Source: Warburgia ugandensis (taxonomy: Eukaryota > Streptophyta > Magnoliopsida > Canellales > Canellaceae). From it: 64,000 nt of DNA. The DNA lies in the NCBI GenBank assembly GCA_035236585.1, contig CP141132.1, positions 21,861,945-21,925,944 of the forward strand, in the 5' to 3' direction. The position numbers and the translations under genes are program-made. Position 1 is the stretch's first letter. Every line of letters starts with the position of its first letter. The notes below the pieces were generated by a model. The model did not search any database, was not told the origin of the DNA, and saw nothing but the letters and a program-made list of their open reading frames with translations. Shown here piece after piece: positions 1-12,960 of this stretch.

Positions 1-63
1 ATGGCTGGCTTTGGGGCCTTTATTGGCTTGGCTTGGTGGCTCAAATAATTTGCTTTGATGGCT
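1..63 (-). repeat. Edge fragment of a gypsy LTR
   Basis: These bases resemble the GGCTTGGCTT-rich stretch near 2330-2410 and the antisense of 39180-39250, both inside LTRs of the Athila/Tat-like family. The fragment ends where the next LTR begins, so the LTR at 64-2885 may be inserted into an older copy. The window edge prevents checking the other side. Confidence 0.4.
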
Positions 64-2885
64 TGTATATGGCTAAGTTAAAATTCACAAGCACACAAAA
101 CAATTTTAGCAATTCATGTGAGGAGGTCGATCCCACAAGGAATTGAATGGATGTTGGTCCCTACTTAAATGATCTAACCTAGCTATTGATCATGAGATTT
201 TTAACCTAAACTAATGATGGAAAGTAAAAACAAATGCAAGACAGAAAAATGGAATTATGCTAAACTTAAAACATGTTAAAATCAACACTTTCCTAAAAAC
301 ACACTTTCTAAAAATAAAAAATTCCTAAATTGAAACTTATTAAAAATGAAATTTAGAAACTTTCCTAAATCATGCAAGTCTAAGGAAACTAAGCAACCCA
401 ATCAACTATTTTTCTAAATTAACTACACATGAGATTTAACAACTATGACAAAATTAATTACTTTCCTAAATATGAATTAGAAGCTAATTAAGATGCAAAC
501 TAGTTAATAATGGAATCTAACCACACTAAATAAGAGAAATAAAGGAAAAGAATCACTTAAACAAGCCATGCAATGAGAACTACCCAAGTATCATGCATGT
601 GACCATGGAATGCTACACATGATTCATTGGGTAGGAATGGGTCTAATTTACTACTTTGAAAATCTTGACATCCAATCTTATTCAAGCATTAAAGAAGCAA
701 TCCAACAATCTAGTTGGGTTCTTAAAAAATAAGTTAACATGATTTGTGTGGTGCTGCAAATTAACATAAACAATCCATCCAAACAAATTCCAGCAACAAG
801 TTCTTTGAATCATTTAATGAATGGAATATAAAACATGAAATTAATCAATTCTAATACAAGCAAACATTCAATAATGAAGATCATTAACTTCTGGACATAT
901 GTATGATATGAAAACGCCTAATAACTTCATTGAATCATATAAAAAATTCATCAACATAATGTCTCAATACGTGCAATCCAAATCTAAAATTATGACCTAT
1001 TACAATGTGTGCTACTTGATCTTAGTCAACCTAAAATTACAAGATAAATCTTATTCAATGTTCCAACATCAATCATGAATAAGCACACTTTGAAGTCAAG
1101 GGAAAATTCCACTAGAAAGTAAAGGCAAAAGAAAGCAAGAGGGGCTTTCAATGAAACCAAAAGAGATCTAAAGGCAGTGAAAGACTAGATTGAAGGTAAC
1201 TTCCTTTGGATATTACTTCAAGGAACCATAGGATCTAAGAACATGCAAAGGAATGGAAAGGATCTCAACTAAGCATACCAATAATATGAAATGGGATTCA
1301 ACACAATAAGGCTTATAAGGATGGTGCATTCCACTCTGGGTGAGTATGTACCATTCTTATATCATATAAAAATATAAAAATTAATGCTCTAATTCCCCTT
1401 TAATCTAGCAAATATGAAGATTAAAGAATAATCCAAGAGAAAGCTAAGATGAATCCTAAGGAATAAAGAAGCAAGTTAAAGAACAAGGAATCAAAGCTTA
1501 AACAAGATGGAGTAATAAACAAAATAACAAGGGAAAGAGGCCTACCTTGTCTTGAAAAGAGTGCATACAAATGTAAAGGAATATCAACCACCATGAAAAA
1601 GGACACATTCAAGCTTCAAGAGGTGAGGAGAGATGAAGAAGAAAAGGATGCCCTCCCCAAAGTAAAGGAAGTGTTCTTTTTCTTCTAGAGGAGATGCCTT
1701 GAATGCTTGGTTTTAGGTCTTTTATACTTGTTGTCCTATATTTTCTAGCATAAAGGTGGGGTAAGGATGAGATAGGTAGAGGGTTGAATAGCTAGGATTG
1801 AATAGTTAGCTAAGGTTGTAAAGAGGAAACAAGGGCTGCCCTTTTCTTATTGCATTAAGGTGGGGAGGCACCATTTTTTTGGGGAGGCATCACTCCCCCC
1901 CTTCAAAAATCATTGAAACCCTTTTGAAAATGGAAAATTTATAACTATGGGATGAGGTAAGAGTGAGAAAAGGAGATAGAAGGAAAAAAGTGATAGAAAA
2001 AGATAGGAAAGAGAGGTGAGGTGGGGAAAAGAATTGGTTAGGTAATTTTCTTGAAAGTGGGGATTAGTTGGATGGTTTGGATGGGAGCTGAGGAAGGTAA
2101 GGAAGTCTTGGAAAGGTAGGACTCTTGAATGGAAAGTGACATTCATGGTGCATCTTAGTGGTGAGATGGAAAGTGAGAAAAAAATATGAAAAATATAAAA
2201 AATGGAGAAGTCTCTTCCTATTGGTCCACATGCTATCTTATCCTAGTGAAAAATTTCTCAATTCTCTTCAAAATATTCCCCTAAATCCTAAGATTAATTC
2301 TTTGGATTGTACTCCAATCATAGCCTTCCATTTAACTTGTCTTATGTGGCTTTGATGGCTAACTTTGAAAGCTCTATTGGCTTGGCTTCATAGTTGGCTT
2401 GGCTTATCACCTTGTTCATGGATTGAATGTAGCTAAGTGGTTCAAGTGGAATCATGCTAAGGTGGTGGACTTTGCATGGCTTGTGCATGGGCCCACTTTG
2501 GCCACATTTGACTCCTCTAATTGCATCCATTTTTTGTCCTAAAAATGGTCTTCATCCTTTGATCTCACCTTGGATTGGTGGTTTTTAGGATTTGACTCGA
2601 TCTTTTGATCTTGATCTTCAATTTTCATCCTTATCTATCTTGACTGTTTGATCACCATCTCGCTTCCTACAAAAAATGAAAAACTCTAATTAAACCATAT
2701 AAAAATATAATTAATCATATAATTGCCTTAGATTAGCCTATGGACATACATAACATAAAATTTTGAGTTATTAGGTAAAAAATTACATGTGTTACAAACT
2801 TTGGTCAAAAACCCTATTTTACCCTTATAAGTTATAACTCGTGTAACTAATTGGATGGTTTTTATGCAAAATTAGACACTCATCA
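64..2885 (-). repeat. LTR of an Athila/Tat-like Ty3/gypsy fossil, antisense
   Basis: On the minus strand this LTR starts at TGATGAGTGTCTAATTTTGC (at 2885), directly after a purine-rich stretch GGTTGAGGG that fits a polypurine tract. It ends near 64 after a block containing a GGGATCGACC-like motif (reverse of about 120-140). Sister LTRs with the same start, the same ATTAGGTAAAAAATACATGTG-like block and the same end block occur at 12961-15146, 38633-42966, 40337-42410 and 45807-47872. It is adjacent to the internal region at 2886-9535 and is probably its 3' LTR. The outer end is uncertain by about 10 bp. Confidence 0.7.
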
Positions 2886-4689
2886 CATCCCTCAACCATC
2901 ATTTGCTAGTTCAAGCAAAATATGGAAAATATCATTTTACAAAAACTACTACGATGTGCCACTTTCATAGGTACTCATGATTACATTTAGCACATGCAAC
3001 AAGCCCTTAAACCCCTAGGTTACTCCTAGTGGACGAGTTATACCTCATGAAGGTTTGTAGTGAATATACCCACAAAATTCTCTAAGGTTGAGGCCCCTAT
3101 TATATCTCAGAAAATTCTCATTCATTAGCACTCTACTAGTTTTTTCACAACTTAATGGAGATAACTGACAATTCTACAAATTATACACACATTAAAGATA
3201 TCTTATTCTAGTTATTTTTGAAAGTAAGTATGCTTAAATTCCATTGAAAATATGTTTCAACCTCAAATCCTCACAAGTATTATCTCAAAAGTGAAGCTCT
3301 CAAATAAGGTTTGAACATATTTCTCTCTTTATGTGATCAGATCCAACAAGCTAATGATTCACATAAAATTTTAAGTCCTAAAGAGACAAAGGAAAATGAT
3401 CCAGAAGAGTGGATGTCATCACAAAAAATAGTAAGGGTAATTTATCTAAATTTCTTTTTTTATATGTCCTCTTTAAGGCTGTGTTCCACTGAAGATCCAT
3501 GGGTCTTTAAATGGGATAAAATGTAGGCTTGGGACAGCTTTAAAAAGGAGGGGTATAAGGATTTCAAAGTTCAAAATTGAGTAGAGGTCTTCTTTCAATT
3601 GTTGGACTTTTTCTTTTACTATATTGAAGCAAATTTCCTTTGTATTCTTATCTTTCAATTTTCTCTTCTATTTTTGATATTTCTTTCTTTCACTTTTCTT
3701 TTTCTTTTGATTTCTTTGAAAGAAAGACTTTGATCTTTTTCACTTCTTTAACTTTTTGTCATTTTTAAATTTTCTACTAACATTACACATTTTGAAAATG
3801 GGTAATGGATGTTTATTTCTTTATTGGTTTTTCTAGGTTAAGGTAAGTGGGGTTAAGAGAGAAAAAGCTTAATAATAGGCTCAAAGGGCTAACTAGTGGT
3901 ATACTATATTGGATAAGTTTTATGTCTTTAGGTTAACAAGGATGGCCTATATCATTTTCTAGGTTTCCTAAAGCCTATTAGATTCAATAATTTTTTTTGG
4001 AAAGAAAGCTATTACTCCTATTTATTCTTGGTAGTCAATTAAAACAAGGATAATAGGATCACATTGAATTTTGTACACTCAAGAAATTGCAGAAATACTT
4101 ATAACAATCTTAAAAGAAGATAATCTCTAAACTCACTAGGTTATTGGTCTTCACTGATTTTTCCTAGGGTCTCTAAGTCATACCGCTTTATTAATCTTGA
4201 TTATGTGTTATGTGTAATTATTTTTCAAGAATTAGAATTCATAAAATGCTTCAACACATGAACAATATGCAAAACTAGCAATGTACACTTCCATTAAGAG
4301 GGGAAAATGGAAAAATTACTAAGTTCTGAAAATCCAATTCTCATGACAGTAAGGGAACTCTATGTAAAAAACTATTGTTTCTTTTTTTTTTATTTGAGAA
4401 AATTCAAAATTCAAAATCTCTATGTACATCCACACCCCTAAGCTTGAATGAAGCATTATCCCCTATATTTGAAAATATAGGGCCCTATATGAAATGGAAA
4501 GATGTAGAAGACTGAGATTTGAAAAACATATAGGTTGCCTCCTAGGGAGCACTAAGTTTTATGTCTTTAGTTAGATGTAATGATGAGTGCTGAGACTATG
4601 ATCTACAAGTTTCCTATAATAGTCTAAGGTGGGACATGATAATAAGGTACCTCTAATAGTGTCTCATCATTCTCAGGGTTAGGCAATTC

Positions 4690-5640
4690 TAAGAAAGGTT
4701 TTAACCTTTGACAATTTACTTTTTAGATCTCATCATCCTTCTCAATGTCGATAGCTCCATGAGGATATGCTGTGCATACTATGTAAAGTCTAGTCCATCA
4801 AGATCTAAGTTTACTTGGAAAGAGATGCAATCTTGAATTATAGAACAACACCTTTTGTCCAAGTGTGAAGGATTTCCTTATGATTTGGCAATCATGGTTA
4901 ACCTTCATTTTGTCATTGTATAGTCTTGTAGAATCATATGCAACATTTCTCAATTCTTCCAACTTATTGAGTTGAAGTTTTTGGTGGGTCCCAGTAGCAT
5001 CTAATTAAAAAAACTATGCTTTTTAATAGCGCAATATGCCATATGTTCTAGCTGTATCGGTAGGTGGCAAGCCTTTCCATAGACTAGGCAGGAGGGTGAC
5101 ATGCCCATTTGGGTTTTATAGGTTATACGATAGGCCCAAAAAGCGTTGTTGAGTCTCATAGACCAGTCTTTCCTACTTGGATTCATTGTCTTCTCTAGGA
5201 TATGTTTAATTTCCCTATTGGTTACCTCTACTTGGCCATTGGTCTGACTATAGTATGGGGTAGCTATCCTATGGTTGAAACCATACATTTTCATTAAAAT
5301 TTCAAATACTTTATTGTAAAAGTGTTTCCCACCATTATTGATTATGGCTTGTGAAGTACTAAACCTTGCAAAAATATTCTCCTTTAAAAATTCTACCACT
5401 ACCCTATGGTCATTGGTTTTGTAGGGTATAATCTCCACCCACTTGGGCATGTAGTCCACTCCCACTAGGATGTATAATTTCCCAATAGAATGAGGAAAGG
5501 GTCCCATAAAATCTATGCCCCAAGCATCGAATGGCTTTACAATAAGGATTGGGTTTAAGCGCATCATGTGTCTCCTCACTAGTCTTCCTAACCTTTAGCA
5601 CCTCACATATGTTGTGCAGTAAACATGTGAATCTTTAAAA
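4690..5640 (-). pseudogene. Integrase region of the Athila/Tat-like fossil
   Basis: The minus-strand frame at 5579-5001 carries integrase-core landmarks: WGIDFMGPFPHS with the first acidic residue, a GG(K)HFYNKVFE block, ATPYYSQTNGQVEVTNREIK with the terminal Glu region, and the tail GKACHLPIQLEHMAYCAIKK. That tail is characteristic of the Athila/Tat clade. The C-terminal part continues to about 4690. This is a fossil copy. Confidence 0.85.
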
Positions 5641-6479
5641 ATGTTAGGTTAATAAAAACCACACTATAAATTTTTTGCAATTATTTTTCTAGTGCTAAAA
5701 TGGCATCCACATGCATAATCATGATCGAAGGAGATGATCTTACTATGCTTACTATATGGTATGCATCTCCTTATCGCCTGATTGGGAAATTACTTAAATA
5801 AGTACATATTGTCCAAGTAAAGTATTTAACTTCTATCAAAATTCTTTTCTTATCTTGTTTGGTCCAATTATTGGGCATTTGTCATGTAACAAGATAATTT
5901 ACTCTATCTCTATACAAATGTAGCTGGGATTGTGTAGTAGCTTTTCTTCCTGAAAGGATTCAATTATAGGCACATTATTGCTCGTGTGCTGTAACACTAA
6001 TCTAGATAAGTGGTCTACTATAACATTTTCGAAACCTTTCTTGTCTCAAATTTCTGAGTCAAATTCTTGTAGTAGTAGTATTTAATGGATCAACCTAGGT
6101 TTTGCATCCTTTTTAGAAAGGAGAAACTTTAAAGCTACATTATCCAAGTAGACTATGACTTTAGACCATAACAAGTAAGATCTAAACTTATCCAGACCAA
6201 ACACTAAAGGTAACAACTCTTTTTTAGTGGTCAAATAGTTGAGTTGCGCATTATTTAGTGTTTGCTAGCATAGTATATCATATGGCCTTTAGCAACTCAA
6301 ATGCTTTCCTATAGTCTTCATCAAAGTAAAAAGTGTCCTCCTTTATCATAAATTACAAAGGGGCTTGTGAATTTTGCTAGTGTCCTTAATGAATCTTTTA
6401 TAGGGTCCAGCTTGTCCTTGAAAAGAGTAGATTTCTTTCACTATCGTTGCTGGAGGAAGGTTTGCTATTAAATCCACCT

Positions 6480-7215
6480 CAGCCTTATCTACCTCTATCC
6501 CATTGTGTTATATAATGTGGCCTAAAACTATCGCACTTTATACCACAAAATGGCACTTTTTCTAGTCTAGTACTAAATTCTTCTCCTGACACCTTATAAG
6601 AACTAACTTCAAATGGTGTAGGCACTCATCAAAAGAGGATCTAAATACCGAGAAGTCATCCACGAACACCTTTGGAAACCTTTCTACCATATCGGAAAAG
6701 ATGCTCAACATACACCTTTGACAAGTAAGAGAAGCATTGCAAAGCCCAAAAGGTGTATGTCGGTAAGAAAAGGTCCAAAAGAGCAGGTGAAGGTGGTCTT
6801 CTCCTGATCCTCAAGTGTTATGAGAATCTGGTTGTAATCGAAATATCCATCTAGAAAACAATAATAACTATGTCCAGCTAACCTCTTAAGCATTTGGTCA
6901 ATAAAAGGTAGAGGAAAGTGGCCTTTCCTTGTGTCTGCATTCAACTTTTGGTGATCAATGCAGACTCTCCATTTGATGGTCATGTAGGTGGGTATTAACA
7001 TGTTTTCCTCATTCTTAACTACTGCAACCCTAAGTTTTTTGGGTACAACCTGAACAGGACTGACCCAAGTGTTATCAAAGATGGGATATATGACGCCGAC
7101 ATCTAGAAGATTAAGGACTTCATGTTTGACCATGTCCTTCATATGAGGATTTGGTTGTCTTTGAGTTTCCGTAGAGGGTTTAACATTTTCTGCCAGGTGT
7201 ATCCTATGCATGCAC
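6480..7215 (-). pseudogene. Reverse transcriptase region of the Athila/Tat-like fossil
   Basis: The minus-strand frame at 7211-6705 shows landmarks of gypsy RT. These are MHRIHLAENVKPS before the domain, VSPVQVVPKK, WRVCIDHQKLNADTRKGHF and LPFIDQMLKRLAGHSYYCFL. The HSYYCFLDGY wording is typical of Athila/Tat-clade RT rather than of chromoviruses. The enzyme would copy element RNA into DNA. The copy is broken. Confidence 0.85.
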
Positions 7216-7999
7216 TCGGTGGACTAATCCTTAAGGACATTAAGTAACTTTCCTTCTAGTTCCTTGTCTATATTTGATGACATTATACATGTAAGGTTTC
7301 ATCTGGTCCTAGGTAAGAATATTTGAGGTTTTTAGGCAAGGGATATTAGGGCCAACGAAGATGGTTGCTTTATAGAGGGTATGGGAACAGACTCCAAAGG
7401 AGAGAGTGGCTCCACATAATGGCCCCACTTAGAGGTATCCATGTTTGGAGGAACCTCTAAAAAGTGGTTTATCTTCTTAATAAACTTATCTAAATTAAAA
7501 TCTCCATTGAAATGCATAAGACAAGTTCTAGTGGGTCAGAGATTGAAGATGGTAGAGGGATATCATGAATTAGACTATCAATCAAATTCAATTTACACAA
7601 TCATTAAGGTCTAAGTATTGTTGGTTATTGTTAAAGCAATTAAGCTTAACTTTGATGTTGTTGAATGACAATTTTATTACACCATTCCTATAGTTAATAA
7701 TGGCTTTGGACGTTGCTAGGAATTGACGTCCGAGTATAATCGAAATTTGATTGCAATAATCAGATATAGGCTAGGTGTCCAATAAAATAAAATCGATTGG
7801 GTAATAAAATTGGTCCACCTATATCAAGACATATTCAACCAAGCCATGGGTATTTTCACTGATCTATTTGCTAATTGTAGGATGGTAGTGGTTGGTTTAG
7901 CTCACCGAGCCTTAGTAAAGTATGACAACAAGTTAACACTTACCCCTAGGTCAAGCAGCGCTTAGGTGTTGTATTAAATAGCTCACATACTTGATGAGG

Positions 8000-9535
8000 A
8001 AAGTTGTCTACAATGCATTTGCCTTTCTCTTTCTAGTATAGAGCTCTTTCAAGAATGTGGAATAGGTGGGGACATCTTTTGCTACATTGAGTAGTGGAAT
8101 GTTAACTTGGACAAGTTTAAATACATCCATAAGCTCGTTGAAGATGGTGCCCTTTTGTAGCCTTGTTAAGTAATAGAGGACACTAGGATTTGGGTGCATA
8201 GGGTGCCTCCACTATGGGGTCCATAGAAGATTTTTATCCCTTCTCTTTCTTCTAAGCTTTTGTTGCCTACTTTTCCTCTTCAATTTCCATATCTTACCCA
8301 ACTTGTTGTCTACTTGACAGCCGCTCCTAAGGGTAGTTATACACTTGGCATGCTCATGAGGGTTATAGATTTGAGAACTTGATCCTATCTCAAATTGACC
8401 CTTAGGGTTAGGGATGGCCTGACTAGGAAATTAACCCTTTCCTCTATTATGTAATGCAACTAATAGTTGGCTTACTTACATCTCTAACTTAGCTTTGGCT
8501 TGAGAGTTGACAGTTTTGAATTGATTCAGAGCCTTGTTAGTGTCTTTGTTTTGTTTTGAAAATCTTTAAATAAGGGCTTGAATGTTTTCCTCAAAACGTG
8601 GTTTCCTTGGTTGTTGGAAGCTAGGTGTTTGCTGAGGAACTATAGCTTTAGGGAAGTTTTGGTTAGGGGGTTCATAGCTAGTCTCCCTTGGTAGTTATTC
8701 TTTGACCGGGAAAAGTTCAAATGCCTAGCCCATCAGGATTTTAGGTCTCATAAATATGATTTAATGCATTCTCTTAATCAACAAGATAGTCATTAAGCCC
8801 TCTATTTAATGGACAAGATCTGGTCAGATGGGCTATTCTGGAATAGAGAGCACATATCTCTTGTGGAGGCTTAACAGATGTGGTAGCCATGAGGGATTGA
8901 AACATAGTTTCAAGTTTGTTCACTCTCCCATCATACTTATCCATTTTTTTCAAGTACATAGTTGAGCTTATGAGATAGATCTGTATTTACTCCAATCTCA
9001 TATAGACCCTCTTTCTTTGGAGGCTAGTTGTTTTTCTCTCTCCTATTGAAGTAATCCCATTGCTGGGAACTATTTGCCAATGTCTAAAAGAATTCTCAGA
9101 GCTCTCTATCATCTTTTAGCATGAGGGCCCCTCCACTCGGGGCATCTACCATTTATCTATTCTGAGGTGTCAATGCCTCATGGAAGTATTGAACATATTG
9201 CCATTTCTCAAATCAAGCATTTTTGTAGCAGTTCATTCCACTGTTCCTAACATTAATAATATTGTTCATCATCCTATTGATGGAAATTTGTAATTTCCCA
9301 ATAAAGGGCATTTTTTTTGTGGATGAGGAAGAATTTGTTAAAATACTTCCTGCATGATTGGTCCCATGTAGTAATGGAACCTATTTCCAAGGAGTTGAGA
9401 CATGACTTGGCATTATCCTTGAGTAAGAATGAGAATAGCCTAAGCTTAGTAGCATCATCCAAAAAATTTGGAATCACAAATGTGGCTCAAATATCAAGAA
9501 ACTTCTTGATATGTAGATAATGGTCTTCTGAAAGT
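8000..9535 (-). pseudogene. gag-like region of the Athila/Tat-like fossil
   Basis: A minus-strand frame at 9477-9274 has the retrotransposon gag signature of this clade: a run like LRLFSFLL, then SLEIGSITTWDQ, then a KFF motif and an EITNFHQ motif. A remnant of a Cys-rich nucleic-acid-binding stretch lies near 8820-8870. The product would be the capsid protein of the particle. It is a fossil with several breaks. Confidence 0.75.
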
Positions 9536-11366
9536 AGGAGCTTCCTTCCCCTCCTTGCCTCATCCGCTCCACCAATCTCCTTATTTCTCTTTAGCCCAAC
9601 CAATCACCATTTTTTTTTTTACTCTCCACCTCACCCTCCCTCTCTTTCCACATATGCCAACCAACTTGCATTTTTTAGGAGTTTTTCATGATTTTACAAG
9701 GGAGAGATGCCCCCTCCTAAAAGAGTGGCATCTCCCACCATAACTCTTACCCAAACACCCCACTTGATTTCCTCTTTGCAATACCCTTGCTAGTCGCTTC
9801 ATATCTTAATCCTAGCCATCCAATCCTCTTCTTATTTCATCCCAACCCTACTTTACTTTGAGCCACCCTAGAAAAATCAGGAAATAGAGTATAAAATACC
9901 CCAAGAAGGATTCAATGAACACAAATTTTTGGAGAAGAAAATTATGCCTACCCCAAAGAGAGGAGGTGTCCTTTTTCTTCACCTCTTTCATTCCTTTTTG
10001 CATTCAATGTCCTTCTCCTTGGGTGGCAACTATCTTCTTCCTAGTGTTTTATGCATGATTCCAAACCATTGTCCTCTAGTTCTCCATTAATGGTTAGTTG
10101 CTCATCTATCAATCTTCATTGCTTTTGAATCCTTTTGAGTTTCATTCTTATGAAGTTGTCTTGCCTTTCTATATTTTTGTTTAAATCTAACTTTATTTTC
10201 CCCTTGAAGTGATAGCCAAGGGAAAGTCATCTTGAATCTATTCTTTTCTTTGCTATTAGATCTCCTTTGGTTCCATTGATATCCTTCTTGCTTTCCTTAG
10301 TATTCATCAGGCTTTGCCTTTACTTTCTAGTGGATTTTGTATTGGTTTCAAAGCATGCTTATTTGCAATTGATGTTAGATAATTGAATAAGGCTTAGCTT
10401 GTATTTTTGGGTTGTTTAAGAACAAGTATTATTCATTGTAATAGAACACAATTTTTAGATTTGGATTACATGTATATGCTTACTATGTTGGTGGATGTTG
10501 TTTTGATTCAATGAAATGATTTGGAATTTCTGGTTCATATTTGTTTCCAGTAGTTAATGATCTTAATTCTTGAATGTTTGATTGCATGAGAAGTGCTTAA
10601 TTAATGACTTCCCATATCTCACTAATTGAATGATTAAAATAGAATGCTATTGGATTTTTTGGAATGGATTGTTCATGTTTGACTTCCAGCACTCTACTTC
10701 ATGTTTGCTTGAATTTTCAAGGACCTAATTAGAATGTTAGATTACTTAGTCAATGCTTGAGTTGCATGTGCTAGGTTTATAAATTAGTTAAGTAGACTCA
10801 TTCCTACCCCATGAATCACGCGTACCATTCCATGGTCATACGTGTGATACTTGGATAGTTTGACTTTGATTGCTTGATTAGTGATTGTTTTCCTTTAGTT
10901 TCTTGCTTAGTTGTAGTTTAGTTAAGATTCCATTGTTTACTAGTTTGCATCTGAGTTACTTGCTAATTTTAGTTTAGGAAAGTAATTGATTTGTTTCCTC
11001 AATCTAGTTGCTAAATTTCATGTTTAAGAAATTTACTAAATTTCATTGTTAGGAATTTTTCAAATTAGGAAAGTTATAAATCTAGAAAGTTTTCATTTAG
11101 GAAAGACTTTATTATTAGAAAGTGTGTTTTTAGGAAAGTTGTTAAATTTAATTAGCATTTTCTTGTTTTACCATAATTCCATCTTTCATGTGTTAATCTT
11201 TCACTTATAGTTTAGGAAAAAGATCTCCTTAATTTGGCTAGGTTAGATAATTTAAGTAAGGACCACTAATATCACATCTGCTCAATTCCTCATGGGATCG
11301 ACTTTCTCACATGAATTACTATAATTGATTCATCTGCTTGCAAGTTAAGACTTACAATCATAATAC
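9536..11366 (+). repeat. Partial LTR of the Athila/Tat-like family, sense
   Basis: The segment runs in the direction opposite to the LTR at 64-2885 but shares its sequence. For example, the stretch near 10800-10860 (CCCCATGAATCACG, CCATTCCATGGTCA) is the reverse complement of the block near 595-650. It ends with the family block TCATGGGATCGAC at about 11290 and a TACA-type end near 11366. It starts abruptly against the gag region. Confidence 0.6.
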
Positions 11367-12960
11367 ATCCCACCTTAAATTATGTGAGGGGGGAAACGTA
11401 AAACAAAAGTGGAGACAGTGGTCTTTGGATTTGGACTCACTAAATTCTAACTTAAGGAGATGATTATAGTACAAGGTACTTACCTGGATTTAAGTATTCC
11501 TACCTTTTGACATCATACCTTAAGATATAAATTAGAATGCTTTTATGAATGAAATTGAATACTCTTACCTTTGCTCCTAGGAATTCGATGCGTGAAGTTG
11601 TGGGAGAGATGGCAAGATTGATCTCCCTCCCTCTATTCCTCTTGACTTAGGCTCTATGCTCTAAGGATAGTTGAGAGATGGTTCTCCTTCTCCTTCATCC
11701 CTATTTATAAAATTTCTAGAGAGAAGCCCTAGGGATTGGATGGCCAAGATCAGGAGGAGAAGGAATAATGGAGTGGTTAAGATGAAAGAGAGAAAGGAGG
11801 AAAGGAAGTCAAATGGAAACAAGGGGGGTGGGGTGGAATTCAATTTAGGGAAAGTGGACACATTGGATGGAGGACAACATAAGTAGACTAGATTTGGATT
11901 CTAATTAGAATGAGAAGGAAAGATAGGGTAACAAAGATGAAAGAGATGAGGGGGGATAGGAAAGAAGAATTTAGGGGATAAAGAAGAATGGAAGGAAATA
12001 GGATATGATCTCCTTGCATTAGGAAAGGTTGAGTGGGCTATTTTGGACAGATCGTTGATAATTGTCCTTCTTCCTTGGACATTGGAGATGAGAGGATGAA
12101 CATATTATCATGGCTAAGGAAGTTTCCCCCAAATTTTATCTCAAAATCATCATTCCCATTGAAATAAAAGTCTCCTTCCTTATTTTTCTTTCTAAATGTG
12201 TAGATCATGTTGCATCTCTTGTATGGAATATGAGATAGTGACTTGAGTTGAGCTTTAACTCCTCTTCATTTCTTTACCCTTGGATCATACTTCACACTGG
12301 ATTGAATGGATATGTTTGCTTTGAAGTTTCCTTTCTAAAACATCTTGTTTTGTAGCTTTTTTATTCTCAACCTTTGGGTCAACATGCCTTAGAGTGGATC
12401 GCTTAGATTCCATTGATATTTACTTGTCCACTGTAGGCCTCCCCTTTGTCCTCTCCGAGGCCACCATTTTTTTTTCTCTGACCAATAAGGTTCAAGGAGA
12501 ATAGGATGTCTCCACCCTTAGAGTGGAACATTTTTCTCCTAAAAATAAGGTGGGCAGCCCATTGAAAATATCTCCACCAATGTGGTTCCAATCTGGTCTT
12601 TCTTATAGTCTTTCTCTCATTGGTCCATCCTTATGTGAGTTAGTTATCATTGGTTGCTTAGGATATCCATGAACAAGGATAGATTTTGGCCTTCAAGTGC
12701 TTAAAAAAGTAAGGATGAATGTCTCTCTCCTCACCTCCTTTATTTTCTCCTCCTTTCGTTCTTATTTCCCTCAAGTAAAAGACATGGAATCAAGGGGCAA
12801 TACATGACCTTGGATGGAAAAGTTGTCCAACTCCCTTGATGGTCCTTTCTTACTATTAATTAAGAGAGAGGAAGAAAGTGGAATGTGTCTAATGTAGGTC
12901 TTGATCTTCTAACTTATTTAATTTCAGAAAAAAGTTCTTATTGTTTGTATGTCCATTGTA
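11367..12960. other. Unclassified repeat-like sequence without a gene
   Basis: I find no recognisable gene or terminal structure. The stretch has purine-rich blocks (about 11670-11830 and 11940-12000) and pyrimidine-rich blocks like those in the LTRs of this window, so it is probably decayed retroelement sequence. The short open frames here look accidental. Confidence 0.4.

Larger units (their letters stand above)
2886..9535 (-). mobile_element. Internal region of an Athila/Tat-like Ty3/gypsy fossil
   Basis: Read on the minus strand, the parts run in the order gag (about 9535-8000), protease region (about 7990-7300), reverse transcriptase (about 7215-6480), RNase H region (about 6480-5650), integrase (about 5640-4690) and a long 3' non-coding part (4690-2886). 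This gypsy order, together with the RT and integrase wording, fits the non-chromoviral plant clade that holds Athila and Tat. The 3' non-coding part resembles 44400-45800 of the other element. The copy is a fossil with many breaks throughout and is clearly old. Confidence 0.85.
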
